A DNA stretch of 52,902 bases from Candidatus Brockarchaeota archaeon (GCA_017601225.1 JAFNIX010000002.1:1-52902); one strand, 5' to 3'. Numbered from the stretch's first letter, positions 8,254 through 17,486 are shown. Numbers and translations: made by a program. The notes: generated by a model from the sequence alone, not told the origin.

Positions 8254-9631
8254 GTGGCTCAGGTTGATATAACGCCGAAGGCAGGCATCCAATTAGCAGG
8301 GAACGTTGGTGTCCATCGGCCGGCTGAAGTTGTGAGCGACCCGCTTTTCTCCAAGGCATCCGTATTGGAGTATAATGGTCGTAAGGCCTGTTTCATAACT
8401 CTCGACGTATGTGTAGCGACTAAACGCTATTGCGACGATATTAGGAGGGCTGCGGCTGAAAAATTCGGGTTTGATTTTGAAGGTGTAATGGTTCATGCTC
8501 TTCAGGTTCATTCCGCACCTTCATTGGGCCACTTTATGCTTGCTGAAGATTTTGAAGGCATTCCCCGGGATTTCGACTGGCTGCGTGGCGGCGATGAGCG
8601 TTACAACCAGTTTGCCGTTGAACGGATAATCGAGTCCGTGAGGCTTGCGAATGAAAAACTGGAACCTGTCCGAGTGGGGGTTGGCAGCGGTGTTGAGGGG
8701 AGAGTGGCTTTCAACAGGCGCGCGGTAACACGCGACGGCACCGTGATGATGCCGTGGTTCTGGAACCCGGGGAAACGTCCTCTCGGATATACGGAGATCC
8801 GCTATGTTGAAGGACCTATGGATCCGGAGCTTGGAGTCATGTGTTTCCGCACAGACACCATGCATTTCCCCGCTATGATAGTCAACTACACGTGCCACCC
8901 GGTGGTTGTTTACGGTAAAGATGACCGTGGACGCGTAGTGTCTGCAGACTGGCCTGGAGCCTTGGCGGAGGAGCTTAGGAAAACCTTCGGTGCGGATTGC
9001 GTGCTTGTTTTCAATGGTGCCTGCGGAAACATTAATCCTTGGAGCCCGTTCGACCCGGATTACAGGAGCGACCATCTTCTCATGGGGGAGGATCTTGGCT
9101 GAAACGGCTAAGAAGGTTGTTGAGAAAATGGTTTTCAAAGAGGAAGCAGTTTTAGAATGGAAATCCAAGGTTTTAAAGATCCCCGTTAGGAAAGTGGACG
9201 ATAGGAAGCTTGAGGAAGCGGGAAGGATTTTGAAAAAACATCCTGAACCCGTCTGGATTGACTCTGAACACACACGGGTGGATGGAAAATGGTATGACGC
9301 TGCTTTGCTGTGGAGTATGCACCTACTCCGGCAGCGTGAGCCAGAGTTGGAATACGAGATTCAAGTTTTTAGAATAGGGAACGCTGCTTTTGTTTCCCTC
9401 CCCGGTGAGCCCTTTGTAGAGGGAGGGCTGAGGATAAAGATGGCTTCACCCGCCTGCGCAACCTATATTGTTCATTGCACAAACCAGTATGTCGGCTATA
9501 TTCCGACTGCTGAAGCTTTCAAACGCGGCGGCCATGAGGTCAAGTGGTCTAGGCTGGTTCCAGAAGCGTTAGACATGATTGTGGAGGCAGCGGTTGATTT
9601 GCTTAAAGAAGTTTTCTCCAGGCAACCGTAG
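8254..9631 (+). CDS. Neutral/alkaline non-lysosomal ceramidase-like hydrolase, single frameshift
   Basis: Family PF04734-like. The N-terminus AQVDITPKAGIQLAGN is typical (VDITP-x-G). Metal-site histidines sit in HALQVHSAPSLGH, and VNYTCHPVVVYG, SADWPGALAEEL and NGACGNINP are all conserved. The frame is lost in the G5 run at 9084-9088: one G fewer gives MGRILAETAKKVVEKM and a continuous protein of about 458 residues ending at 9631. The reading stops at 9102 otherwise. A GTG start is chosen because of the family start and a TATA-like AAATTTAATCTTA about 30-40 nt upstream. Ceramide is not an archaeal lipid, so the substrate is unknown. A homopolymer sequencing error, slippage or recent decay could explain the shift. 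Confidence 0.8.
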
Positions 9632-9823
9632 GAGCGTAAATACGATACTTTTTAAAATATGCTGGTTGCATACGATTCCGTTGCCACTATTTTAAATGCT
9701 GTTCAGCTTCGGAGTAACGAGCTTGAATCCACATGGGCTTTTAGGACTATGCTTCAAAGTTTGCCTACAGCATCCTGAGGTTTTTAAGTAAGATTTAAAT
9801 TTAGACGCCCATTACAATTCAGA

Positions 9824-11980
9824 ATGAGGAGGATAGATGTAGCTGTTCTGATTCTTCTTCTCACAACAAGTCTTCCTATGCCTTTTGTTAGTGTTAAAGC
9901 CGGTTGGAGTGGTAGAACTATATGGATTAGGGTTGACGGCACGGTTGAGCCGGGTGATGCGCCGGTTAAGAGGGAGGGTGACACTTATTTTCTGACGGAT
10001 GATGTCGAGGCTTCTGCAGACGGGATTGTTGTGGAGAAGGATAACGTTGTTATAGAAGGGGGGAACCATCTTCTTAAAGGAGGTGTTGGCGCGTATGATG
10101 GAGTGTATTTGGATGGCAGAAAAGGCGTGAAGATCAGGAACCTTAGGATTGAGGGGTTTCAAATAGGCTTCTCCATCTGGAATTCCCATGGCAACGAGTT
10201 TAACGGAAACACTGTGGAGAACAGTGAAATCGGTATTTACCTTGATAACTCTTACAACAATAGAGTTATTGGGAACAGGCTCTCTGGCTGCGGTCTGTAT
10301 GTTTGGGATTCCTATGGTAATATTGTTACGGATAATACTGTAAACGGTAAGCCGCTTGCATATTTAGAGGGAGAGTCTGGAAGGAGGGTTAGTGATGCTG
10401 GCCAAGTGGTTCTCGTGAAATGTAGTAGCATTGTGGTTGAGAACCTGAATGTCTTCAACGCGACCGTAGGAGTTGAACTGTTTAAAACAAATAATAGTGT
10501 GGTGAGGAACAATAATATAGGGGGCATGACTTGGACGGGTGTTTACATCTATAAGGCCATGGGCAACAAGATTCTTGGAAACAAAGTGGAGAGAAACAAT
10601 TACGGCATATATCTTCGAGATTCCTTTAAAAACGAGGTTTCTGAAAACATTTTGGAAAACAATGTTGTTGGCATTATGTTAACCAGTTCTTCTGGAAACA
10701 ATGTTAATGGAAACGATGCTAAAAAGAATAAGCGTGGAATCTATCTTTCAAGCTCAACCGATAACAAGGTGGCTGGAAACAGTATAGGGAACAGTATTGA
10801 GCAAGGAATCTTTCTTATATCTTCGTCAAGAAACAAGATTGTTGAAAACAATGTTGAAAACAATGCTTACGGCATTTATCTTGACAGGTCTTCAAAAGAT
10901 AACGAGTTTTCCGGGAACATTGTGACGGATAATGGGCGCGGCATTTTTCTCAGAGGGACTTCTTCAAACAACAAGTTTTACCGCAATGATTTAATCAGTA
11001 ATAATCTTCAGGTTGACAGCTACAAGTGTGTAAACGCTTGGGATGATGGTTCCAAGGGTAACTATTGGAGTGACTACAAGGGGGTAGACTCTGATAAGGA
11101 TGAGGTTGGCGATACTCCTTACGTTATTGACGAGAATAATAAGGACAACTTTCCAGCTATGAAGCCCTATTTACCTTTATTCCTAGTTAACGTATCAACA
11201 CCGTATGGAACAGTGAAGGGTTCGGGACGGTATAAGGCGGGTTCGGTTGCAACTGTTTCAATATCCCAGATTGTAATCGACCATGGTAACGGGACCAGGA
11301 GGGTGTTTAAAGGCTGGTTTGAAGACGGCTCTTTGATAAGCGGTGAGCAGAGTTTCTCGATAACAGTTGATAAGCCGAGATTTATTTATCTAGACTGGGG
11401 GAAAGAATACGAGGTTGACGCTCATAGTGACTGGGCTACTGTAACCGGCTTAGGATGGTGTGAAGCGGGAGAAGCCGTGACTATAACAATAGGTCAAACC
11501 CTTATTGACCATGGGAACGGGACGAGAAGAGTATTCAAAGGCTGGTTTAAGGATGGGTCTCTAGTGGGAAGCGGGCAGGTTTTAACTTTGACCGTCAACG
11601 AGCCGGAAAGAATAGTTGCGCGCTGGGATACTGAGTATGAGGTTGCGGTGGCCAGTGAAACTGGAAGCGTGGCAGGTTCAGGATGGTATGTGACCGGAGA
11701 AACAGCAACCGTTTCAATATCCCAAACGCAGACGGGGAAGGATTTCCTCTCCAACTATGTTTTCGAAGGATGGAGGACTGATGGAAACATTGTTTCAACC
11801 TCACCGACCTACTCCTTTACCGTAGACAAGCCTGTAAGACTGGTTGCAAGCTGGAGGACTGAGACAAACATTGCTATGGTTGGATTAATATTAGGAGTTC
11901 TACTGATAGTTGTCTTGCTAGCCATTCTAATGTTGAGAAGGAGGCGTGCAACACCTCCTCCGCCGCCACCTACGATTTAG
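9824..11980 (+). CDS. Secreted, membrane-anchored right-handed beta-helix protein (NosD-like) with C-terminal repeats
   Basis: 718 residues. An N-terminal signal peptide (about 1-28, hydrophobic VLILLLTTSLPMPFVSV) is followed by a parallel beta-helix (about 60-430) made of short N-x-(V/I)-x-x-N-x-x-x-x-N-x-x-G-I-x-L turns, like NosD/PbH1 carbohydrate-binding or degrading proteins. Then come three copies of a roughly 75-residue beta repeat (about 453-680): STPYGTVKGSGRYKAG, HSDWATVTGLGWCEAG and ASETGSVAGSGWYVTG, each ending FKGWF/FEGW...VDKP, resembling divergent InlB-type repeats. A transmembrane helix (about 686-706) and an arginine-rich, proline-rich tail finish it. Likely displayed outside the cell. 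No enzyme motif is identified. Repeats 1 and 2 share DHGNGTRRVFKGWF exactly. Confidence 0.85.
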   Translation: MRRIDVAVLILLLTTSLPMPFVSVKAGWSGRTIWIRVDGTVEPGDAPVKREGDTYFLTDDVEASADGIVVEKDNVVIEGGNHLLKGGVGAYDGVYLDGRKGVKIRNLRIEGFQIGFSIWNSHGNEFNGNTVENSEIGIYLDNSYNNRVIGNRLSGCGLYVWDSYGNIVTDNTVNGKPLAYLEGESGRRVSDAGQVVLVKCSSIVVENLNVFNATVGVELFKTNNSVVRNNNIGGMTWTGVYIYKAMGNKILGNKVERNNYGIYLRDSFKNEVSENILENNVVGIMLTSSSGNNVNGNDAKKNKRGIYLSSSTDNKVAGNSIGNSIEQGIFLISSSRNKIVENNVENNAYGIYLDRSSKDNEFSGNIVTDNGRGIFLRGTSSNNKFYRNDLISNNLQVDSYKCVNAWDDGSKGNYWSDYKGVDSDKDEVGDTPYVIDENNKDNFPAMKPYLPLFLVNVSTPYGTVKGSGRYKAGSVATVSISQIVIDHGNGTRRVFKGWFEDGSLISGEQSFSITVDKPRFIYLDWGKEYEVDAHSDWATVTGLGWCEAGEAVTITIGQTLIDHGNGTRRVFKGWFKDGSLVGSGQVLTLTVNEPERIVARWDTEYEVAVASETGSVAGSGWYVTGETATVSISQTQTGKDFLSNYVFEGWRTDGNIVSTSPTYSFTVDKPVRLVASWRTETNIAMVGLILGVLLIVVLLAILMLRRRRATPPPPPPTI

Positions 11981-12123
11981 AGATATTTGAAAAACGTCCA
12001 TCTGGTTTCAGAGCACACGGTACTTGAAAACCAACTTGCAGCGTGTACTAGACTTTCCCCAGAAATGTTTTTTAAAGCCGTTCCAACGATGTTGTTGGCT
12101 TAGAAGAGGACTGGAGATGATAG

Positions 12124-13344
12124 ATGGCTTCCAGTAGAATACCTCGTGGGGATAAAGAGGTTCTCCGTGAGCTTGGAAAGCAGATAGTTGAAATCGCGGC
12201 CTCACCTACTAACGAGGAGTATTTTGAACTTCAGAGGAGTGTAAACAATCTGGAGATGGTGAAGCCCCCGGTCTACGTTTACGAGATTCCTTGGCACGAG
12301 ATGAACGTTGACGATGAGCTAACTCTGAGAACTAGACACCCATTGTGCCAGAGGTATGAAGAGAGGCTTAGACGCTTGATCTATAAGTGGAGACACAGGC
12401 TGGGGGTGTTGGTGGACGATCCCCGTTTCAGCAGCAGCCTCAGTCTAGAGCCCGTTGTCGAGCAGCCACTTCAGGACTATGTTACTGACACCGGCATAGG
12501 GATCAATATTAAGGAGGATATTGTTAGAATTGACGAGAAGAATCCTGTGGTTTCCCACCGCTATCATGTTCAAATCAAGTCTGAAGAAGACATTGAAAAG
12601 ATCAGGATGCCTCAAGTGTTTTTCGACGCTGAGAAGGCTGAGGAGGATTTCGAGATGCTTTGCGAGGTTTTCGACGGTGTTCTGCCTGTCGAGAAGCGTG
12701 GCGTCAGCGCCTTCTGGTTCGCCCCTTGGGACGAGATTGTTATGCTGGCCGGTGTTAAGGAGATCCTTATAGACATGTATCGCAGGCCAGCGTATGTGCA
12801 TAGGCTTGTTGAAAGGATGGTTGAAGCTTGGCTTCACAGGCTGGACCAGTATGAGAAGCTTGGATTGCTGCGTGACTCCCCTATGAGGCTTTGGGGTGTT
12901 GGAGCAGCCCAAGCCTTCTCAGCCGTGTCCCCAGCTATGCATGAGGAGTTCGCGTTGAAACATGAGAAGCGCTGGTATGAGAAATGGGGGTTAAACTACT
13001 ACGGGTGCTGCGAGCCGCTCCACCATAAGGTTGAAGTATTGAGGAGGAATATTCCCAGGTTGCGAAGAATCTCGATGAGCCCGTTTATTGATTTCGATAA
13101 GGCTGTTGAAAACGTTAGGGGCGACTTCATATTCGCCTGGAAGCCTAATCCCGCTGTACTAGCCGAATCAACCTGGCAGCCTGAAACGGTTCGCCGAGAT
13201 ATGGAGGAGAAGCTTAGTAAAGCTAAGAGGTTTAACTGCGTAATGGAGATACATATGAAGGACATCAGCACTGTTAGATATCAGCCTCAACGCCTCTGGG
13301 AGTGGGCGAGAATAGCCTCTGAGGTTGCGGAGAAATATGTTTGA
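12124..13344 (+). CDS. Uroporphyrinogen-decarboxylase-family protein (probable corrinoid/methyl-transfer type)
   Basis: 406 residues, with a URO-D/MtaA fold. The C-terminal half contains YYGCCEPLHHK, IPRLRRISMSPFIDFDKA and WKPNPAVLAE, features of the URO-D-like subfamily found beside MttB-type methyltransferases and not of heme-pathway HemE. The Cys pair and His in GCCEPLHH and the later CVMEIHMKD could be zinc ligands, as in methylcobamide:CoM methyltransferases, but the exact H-x-C pattern of MtaA is not present. A GGAGATGAT ribosome binding site precedes the ATG. It lies 89 nt upstream of the MttB-family gene on the same strand, which supports a joint role in methyl transfer (inference). 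Confidence 0.82.
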   Translation: MASSRIPRGDKEVLRELGKQIVEIAASPTNEEYFELQRSVNNLEMVKPPVYVYEIPWHEMNVDDELTLRTRHPLCQRYEERLRRLIYKWRHRLGVLVDDPRFSSSLSLEPVVEQPLQDYVTDTGIGINIKEDIVRIDEKNPVVSHRYHVQIKSEEDIEKIRMPQVFFDAEKAEEDFEMLCEVFDGVLPVEKRGVSAFWFAPWDEIVMLAGVKEILIDMYRRPAYVHRLVERMVEAWLHRLDQYEKLGLLRDSPMRLWGVGAAQAFSAVSPAMHEEFALKHEKRWYEKWGLNYYGCCEPLHHKVEVLRRNIPRLRRISMSPFIDFDKAVENVRGDFIFAWKPNPAVLAESTWQPETVRRDMEEKLSKAKRFNCVMEIHMKDISTVRYQPQRLWEWARIASEVAEKYV

Positions 13345-13394
13345 GCAGGCTTACATTTAATGTTGGGGAAACAAGGCTTACTCGTTGAAAAAGA

Positions 13395-13404
13395 CATATA
13401 AGTA
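13395..13404 (+). promoter_or_regulatory. TATA-like box of the MttB-family gene
   Basis: CATATAAGTA lies 30-39 nt ahead of the ATG at 13434. It places the transcription start after the alternative TTG at 13422, favouring the ATG, and implies that the gene has its own promoter besides any read-through. Confidence 0.5.
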
Positions 13405-13433
13405 TTGAACGGCAAGCAGCATTGTGGGAAGGA

Positions 13434-14882
13434 ATGAGACTCGTTTTTAACAGGAGGCTTGAGCTGCTTCCCAGAGAAGGCGTTGAAGCCATAAAGGAGA
13501 ACGCGCTCAAAATATTGGAAGAGATTGGTTTTGCATATAGACATAAAGGTGCCCTTAAGATTCTCGAGAAGCAAGGGGCGGTTGTCGACTATAGTAGGGA
13601 AGTTGCAAGGCTTCCCAGAGGACTTGTCCTAGATTGTGTTAAAAAGGCTCCTAAGCAGTATATTGTTGAGCCCCCTGAGGGGGATGCTGTATACTTTGGA
13701 GACGGCAGCATAAAGGCCACCATGGGGCTGGAGATTCAATTCGTAGACTATAGTAGGATGGAGCGTCGCCCCGGTAGGACCGAAGACTGCTTGAAATGCA
13801 TAACCGTCGGCAACGAGCTTGAAAACGTGGGTGTCGTATCTCCCTTCGTCGTGCCCAGCGATGTGCCAGTGAGGATAGCTGATGTGAGGGAGCATAGGCT
13901 CCTCTTAACGTATTCACGTAAACCTTTTTACGCCTGGATATACTCCGTTGAGTCCTGCAGGCATATTCTAGACATGGCTAAGGCTGTGGCTGGAGGGGAG
14001 GATGAGCTCAGGAGAAAAAAGATGGTTGGCTATGGAGCTGAGCCTACAAGCCCGCTTCAGCTTTCACATCACGCTATAGAGATTCTGATGGAGATGGCGG
14101 AGTACGGGCTCCCTATAAGCGCGTCAGGCTCCATGAGCCTTCTGGGAGGCACTGCCCCAGTAACACTGGCTGGCGCGCTGAGCCTGCATACAGCCGAGGT
14201 TCTGGCGGGCATAGTGCTAGTCAATCTTCTCAACCCTGATTCTCCCATCGGCTTTTCAACGTCGATACACGTGTTAGACCAGAGGACTGCCCTATGCTCC
14301 TTCGGAGCACCCGAGAACACGTTAGCATCCTTAGCTGGAATCCAGGTGGCTAGGGAGCTCGGGTTAAGCTGCTTCGCAAACGTGGCTCTGACTGATTCAA
14401 ACATTCCGGATTTTCAAGCAGGCTTTGAGAAGGCGGTTAGCACCGCTCTGGTTTTGGCTGCGGGGGCTGAAGGCATAGGTCAACAGGGAATAGTTGGAGC
14501 AGACCAGGGAGCGAGCCTCGAACAGCTTATAATTGACAACGAGTGGTTCAGCTATGTTAACCGTATACTTAAAGGGTTTGAAGTAAACCATGAGACTTTA
14601 GCGCTTGAAGTGATAAAAAGAGTTGGGGTAGGCGGCAGCTTCCTAAGGGAGCACCATACTCTGAGGAAAATGCGTGGGGAACTCTGGTATCCAAACCTTT
14701 TCAACAGAGATGACTGGATAGGCTGGGAGAAGAAAGGATGCCGAGACATGCTTAAGAGATCCCAAGCTGCCTTAGAAAGGATCCTTAAAGAGCATTATCC
14801 TCCGGAGCCAGTTGTTGACAAACAGGTTGTCAAACAGCTTTTAGAAATAGAAGAGAAAGCAGCCAAGAATTTAGCAGGATAA
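13434..14882 (+). CDS. Trimethylamine methyltransferase (MttB) superfamily protein, non-pyrrolysine
   Basis: About 482 residues, the full MttB-superfamily length. Recognisable parts are the N-terminal LEEIGFAYRHKGALKILEKQGAVVD, the central SASGSMSLLGGTAPVTLAGALSLHTAEVLAGIVL and the C-terminal WYPNLFNRDDWIGWEKKG. The reading frame has no internal amber codon, so it is one of the non-Pyl members, which demethylate quaternary amines such as betaines and pass the methyl to a corrinoid protein. No corrinoid protein or activase gene is in the window. The adjacent URO-D-family gene is the likely partner. An in-frame TTG at 13422 could add four residues. Confidence 0.9.
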   Translation: MRLVFNRRLELLPREGVEAIKENALKILEEIGFAYRHKGALKILEKQGAVVDYSREVARLPRGLVLDCVKKAPKQYIVEPPEGDAVYFGDGSIKATMGLEIQFVDYSRMERRPGRTEDCLKCITVGNELENVGVVSPFVVPSDVPVRIADVREHRLLLTYSRKPFYAWIYSVESCRHILDMAKAVAGGEDELRRKKMVGYGAEPTSPLQLSHHAIEILMEMAEYGLPISASGSMSLLGGTAPVTLAGALSLHTAEVLAGIVLVNLLNPDSPIGFSTSIHVLDQRTALCSFGAPENTLASLAGIQVARELGLSCFANVALTDSNIPDFQAGFEKAVSTALVLAAGAEGIGQQGIVGADQGASLEQLIIDNEWFSYVNRILKGFEVNHETLALEVIKRVGVGGSFLREHHTLRKMRGELWYPNLFNRDDWIGWEKKGCRDMLKRSQAALERILKEHYPPEPVVDKQVVKQLLEIEEKAAKNLAG

Positions 14883-14883
14883 G

Positions 14884-14934
14884 CCTTCTTAAGACTTAAT
14901 ACTGATGATCAGACTCCGCTTTGCTAAGAAGGCA
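14884..14934 (+). terminator. Stem-loop just after the MttB-family stop codon
   Basis: GCCTTCTTA at 14884-14892 pairs perfectly with TAAGAAGGC at 14926-14934, starting one base after the TAA. The loop contains a second small palindrome, CTGATGATCAG. No T-run follows directly, so it may be an RNA 3' end or stability element and not a classical terminator. Confidence 0.35.
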
Positions 14935-15045
14935 TCTAGCCAGACCATACGCATCAAAAATCTGTACAGGGTTTGATTAATCCCTTACTAAGGCTTGAAA
15001 AACTTTAAGATAGTGGTTATACAACAATTTAAGGCGTGCTGAGAA

Positions 15046-16053
15046 TTGACGCTGCCCGATGAGGTGGTGAGAGAAAGAGCTGTTGAAAGAAAGATTCCAA
15101 GTCTCCGTGCCGGATGGTTTAAGACGATTCTTTACATCGTTATACTGGCAGTTTCCCTAACGATTGTCGACATGATGTTCGGCTGGACCACTGCCGAGAC
15201 CATCCCCCCTTACTTGCAGCATTTAAGAGGAATAATATTGCTCGTAAACCCGTATGTCCAGTATATTCAAGCCATACTGATTTTCTGCCTAGGCTATCTT
15301 ATCGTGAATGCTCTCAGCGGAGTTATGTACACGTATATGAGAAGGTTTACGGATCACCCGACTGCCGCGACTGTTCGAACACTGGTAAGGATCGCTGGCC
15401 TCGCCGTCTTGCTCTCGCTAATAGCGTCCGTGTTCAACGCCAATCCTGCAGCCGCCTTAACCGTCGGCTCGTTCGGAGGACTCGTCGTAGGCTTCGCGAC
15501 GCAGACCATACTGTCCAACGTGGTTGCCGGAGTCTTCCTACTGCTTTCCCGGCCCTATACTTTCGGGGATACTATAACCGTCGCCGGTCAGACTGGGGTT
15601 GTCAAGGAGATCAGGTTGATGCATCTCGTATTAGAATCCACTGACGGCACTAGGGAGATACTCATACCTAGTGGAACCATTGTAACACAGATTATTCATA
15701 AGATGAAGCCTCCCATGCAGGTTAAACCAGTTAAAACCGTGTTGAAACTGGAAGCACCCCCGGCTAGGGTTAAAATAGGCTCAACGCTCGTATTCAGGGG
15801 AAGGCTTCTTGAGGCGGAGACTGGGAAGCCGATTGCTAACGCTAAAATAATGATAATGGAGAGGGATATTGGGAGAGACGACCTGCTGGCTTCCGGCACT
15901 ACAGGCGAGGATGGAAGCTTCGCCATCGAGTGGAAAGCTAGGAAGACTGATTTGCTCGGCGACGCTGCTGAGGTCTATGCGAAGTTCGATGGAGACGAAC
16001 AGCACCAGCATTCTAGAAGCGAGCTGTTCATCGTAAAGACGGAGGGGAGGTGA
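15046..16053 (+). CDS. Small-conductance mechanosensitive channel (MscS family) with C-terminal Ig/transthyretin-like domain
   Basis: 335 residues. Hydrophobic helices lie at about 26-46 and 72-96, and another at 112-128. The MscS pore helix follows (TVGSFGGLVVGFATQTILSN, about 137-158) and then the beta domain (RPYTFGDTITVAGQTGVVKEI, TREILIPSG). It releases solutes on osmotic downshock. In place of the usual cytoplasmic cage, residues about 225-330 form a beta-sandwich-like unit (RVKIGSTLVFRGRLLE, GKPIANAKIMI, GTTGEDGSFAIEWKA), the pattern of CarboxypepD_reg/Ig-like domains. The start is TTG. A small zinc-ribbon gene follows after 9 nt and is probably co-transcribed. Confidence 0.9.
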   Translation: MTLPDEVVRERAVERKIPSLRAGWFKTILYIVILAVSLTIVDMMFGWTTAETIPPYLQHLRGIILLVNPYVQYIQAILIFCLGYLIVNALSGVMYTYMRRFTDHPTAATVRTLVRIAGLAVLLSLIASVFNANPAAALTVGSFGGLVVGFATQTILSNVVAGVFLLLSRPYTFGDTITVAGQTGVVKEIRLMHLVLESTDGTREILIPSGTIVTQIIHKMKPPMQVKPVKTVLKLEAPPARVKIGSTLVFRGRLLEAETGKPIANAKIMIMERDIGRDDLLASGTTGEDGSFAIEWKARKTDLLGDAAEVYAKFDGDEQHQHSRSELFIVKTEGR

Positions 16054-16062
16054 GGATGCGGG

Positions 16063-16230
16063 ATGAGTATTGAGGGTAAGGTTGTTAAGAATAAGCCTGT
16101 TTGCTTCAAGTGCGGCGCCGACATTGCTTCGTTCACCTTCATCGAATATCCTTTAAGCGACAAACTCCTGACGATAGTGTTTTGTAAGGAATGCGGCGCT
16201 GTCCAAGGCATAGTCGCTAAGGAAAAATAA
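16063..16230 (+). CDS. Small zinc-ribbon protein (55 residues)
   Basis: Reads MSIEGKVVKNKPVCFKCGAD at the start and CKECGAVQG near the end, giving two C-x2-C knuckles about 32 residues apart that should bind one zinc. The ATG is preceded by GGAGGTGAGG, which overlaps the end of the MscS gene, so translation is likely coupled. No further domain. Function unknown; possible RNA- or protein-binding accessory. Confidence 0.75.
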   Translation: MSIEGKVVKNKPVCFKCGADIASFTFIEYPLSDKLLTIVFCKECGAVQGIVAKEK

Positions 16231-16320
16231 GTTCAAGTTTAATTTGAAAGTAGTGCTCCCGAAAAGTGTTTACATGAAGCTAGGCTGAAAGATTTATATG
16301 CTTACAACAGGTTTAACCTT

Positions 16321-17070
16321 ATGGTTGCGTGGAATCTTCAGGAGTCTACACTTAAGGATGTGAAGGAGAACAGGTTTTAAGATGCAGTTCTACCGCTTGG
16401 CTCAACAGAGCATCATGGTCTTCACCTGCCCTATGGGGCGGATTTCTACCAAGCTAAGACTGTGGCCGAGATGGCTGGCAGGAAAGCCGCGGAGATGGGT
16501 GCTAAAGTAGTCATGCTTCCTGCTATACCTACGGTTCGAACAGGAACTCGCTCGGCTTCCCGATGACGATAAGCCTCGACTAGGCGACGCTGAACATGGT
16601 TGTCAGAGATATTGTAGACTCGCTTGAACACCACGGAGTTAGGAAGCTGGTGATTCTGAACGGCCATGGTGGAAACGATTTCACACCCTAATGCGAGACC
16701 TCTATGGCAGAACCAAGGTTTTCATCGTGACAGTCGACTGGTGGAAAACCGTTGAAGATGTTAGGAGCATTATTATAGAGGAGCCGGGGGAGCATGCGGA
16801 CGAGTTTGAGACAAGCATCGGGCTTGCCCTTTTCCCGCATCTCGTGCAAACGGAGGAGGCGGCCGAGGGATTTGAACATCCCCAAGTCTCTAACCTATCC
16901 TTTGGCCAAGTTTACTAGGCCCCGGCATTTTTAACTGTGAATTCCGGCTTCGGAAACCCTTTGAAATCCTCCAATGATAAGGAGAGAAAATCCTGGAGAA
17001 AGTTGTGGAGAGGGTTGCCCATTTTCTAAGGAGCTTTCCGACTCAGATTAGCGAGGGTTTCCCCTACTAG
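16321..17070 (+). pseudogene. Creatininase-family amidohydrolase, multiply disrupted
   Basis: Family motifs are clear: AVLPLGSTEHHGLHLPYGAD after an in-frame TAA at 16378-16380, VVMLPAIP, then a frameshift into GSNRNSLGFPMTISL and an in-frame TAG before ATLNMVVRDIVDSL. VILNGHGGNDF is followed by another frameshift into LMRDLYGRTKVFIVT, then EHADEFETS (metal site). After a TAG and another shift, the end reads GEKILEKVVERVAHFLRSF with a TAG at 17068-17070. At least two stops and three frame changes, so it is not a sequencing artefact of a working gene. The intact form would be a metal-dependent amidase of about 245 residues. Confidence 0.85.
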
Positions 17071-17184
17071 CATTCTCGACAAACCCTTGGTAAAGCCAGC
17101 CTGACGTTTCATGCCTGTCCGCTTTGAAACGCTATCCTTAAGAGCCGGTGCAGGTTTCCAGTGGAAGATGAATTAATCCAGCAA

Positions 17185-17195
17185 TTTTTATATAG
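17185..17195 (+). promoter_or_regulatory. TATA-like box of the LSm gene
   Basis: TTTTTATATAG lies 27-37 nt before the TTG at 17222 and only 9-19 nt before the ATG at 17204. Transcription would therefore begin after the ATG, which favours the TTG start. Confidence 0.5.
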
Positions 17196-17221
17196 GGAGC
17201 AGTATGCTGTTTTTTCTGAAG

Positions 17222-17482
17222 TTGAGCAACCGGAGTGTCGACGAGGCTGTTAACAAGAGGCCGCTGAACGTTCTTAGAAGCATGGTTGGCAAGAAGGTTT
17301 TCCTCAGGCTTAAAAACGACCACTCAGTATACAGGGGGATGCTGCTTAACGTGGATGCTCAGATGAACCTGATTATGAGCGGCACAATGGAGTATGAAGG
17401 GGACAGGGAAGCCGTCAACTTCAACCTTGTGCTGGTCAGGGGAAGCAACATTCTTTTCGTAGGAAGGTCTGAAGAGATATAG
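17222..17482 (+). CDS. Sm-like archaeal protein (LSm)
   Basis: About 86 residues from the TTG. The Sm1 motif is visible in RPLNVLRSMVGKKVFLRLKN followed by YRGMLLNVDAQMNLIM, and the Sm2 motif in VLVRGSNILFVG. LSm proteins form heptameric rings that bind U-rich RNA and tRNA or sRNA. An ATG at 17204 would add six residues (MLFFLK) but lies upstream of the expected transcription start, and archaeal LSm proteins normally begin shortly before RPL. It ends 4 nt before the convergent DUF460 gene. Confidence 0.92.
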   Translation: MSNRSVDEAVNKRPLNVLRSMVGKKVFLRLKNDHSVYRGMLLNVDAQMNLIMSGTMEYEGDREAVNFNLVLVRGSNILFVGRSEEI

Positions 17483-17486
17483 CTGC

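Noticed and set aside
13434..14882. Pyrrolysine-dependent trimethylamine methyltransferase
   Set aside because: No internal amber codon; it is a non-pyrrolysine member of the superfamily.
14884..14934. Hairpin as a proven transcription terminator
   Set aside because: No T-run follows, and archaeal termination depends on T-runs; left as a low-confidence stem-loop.
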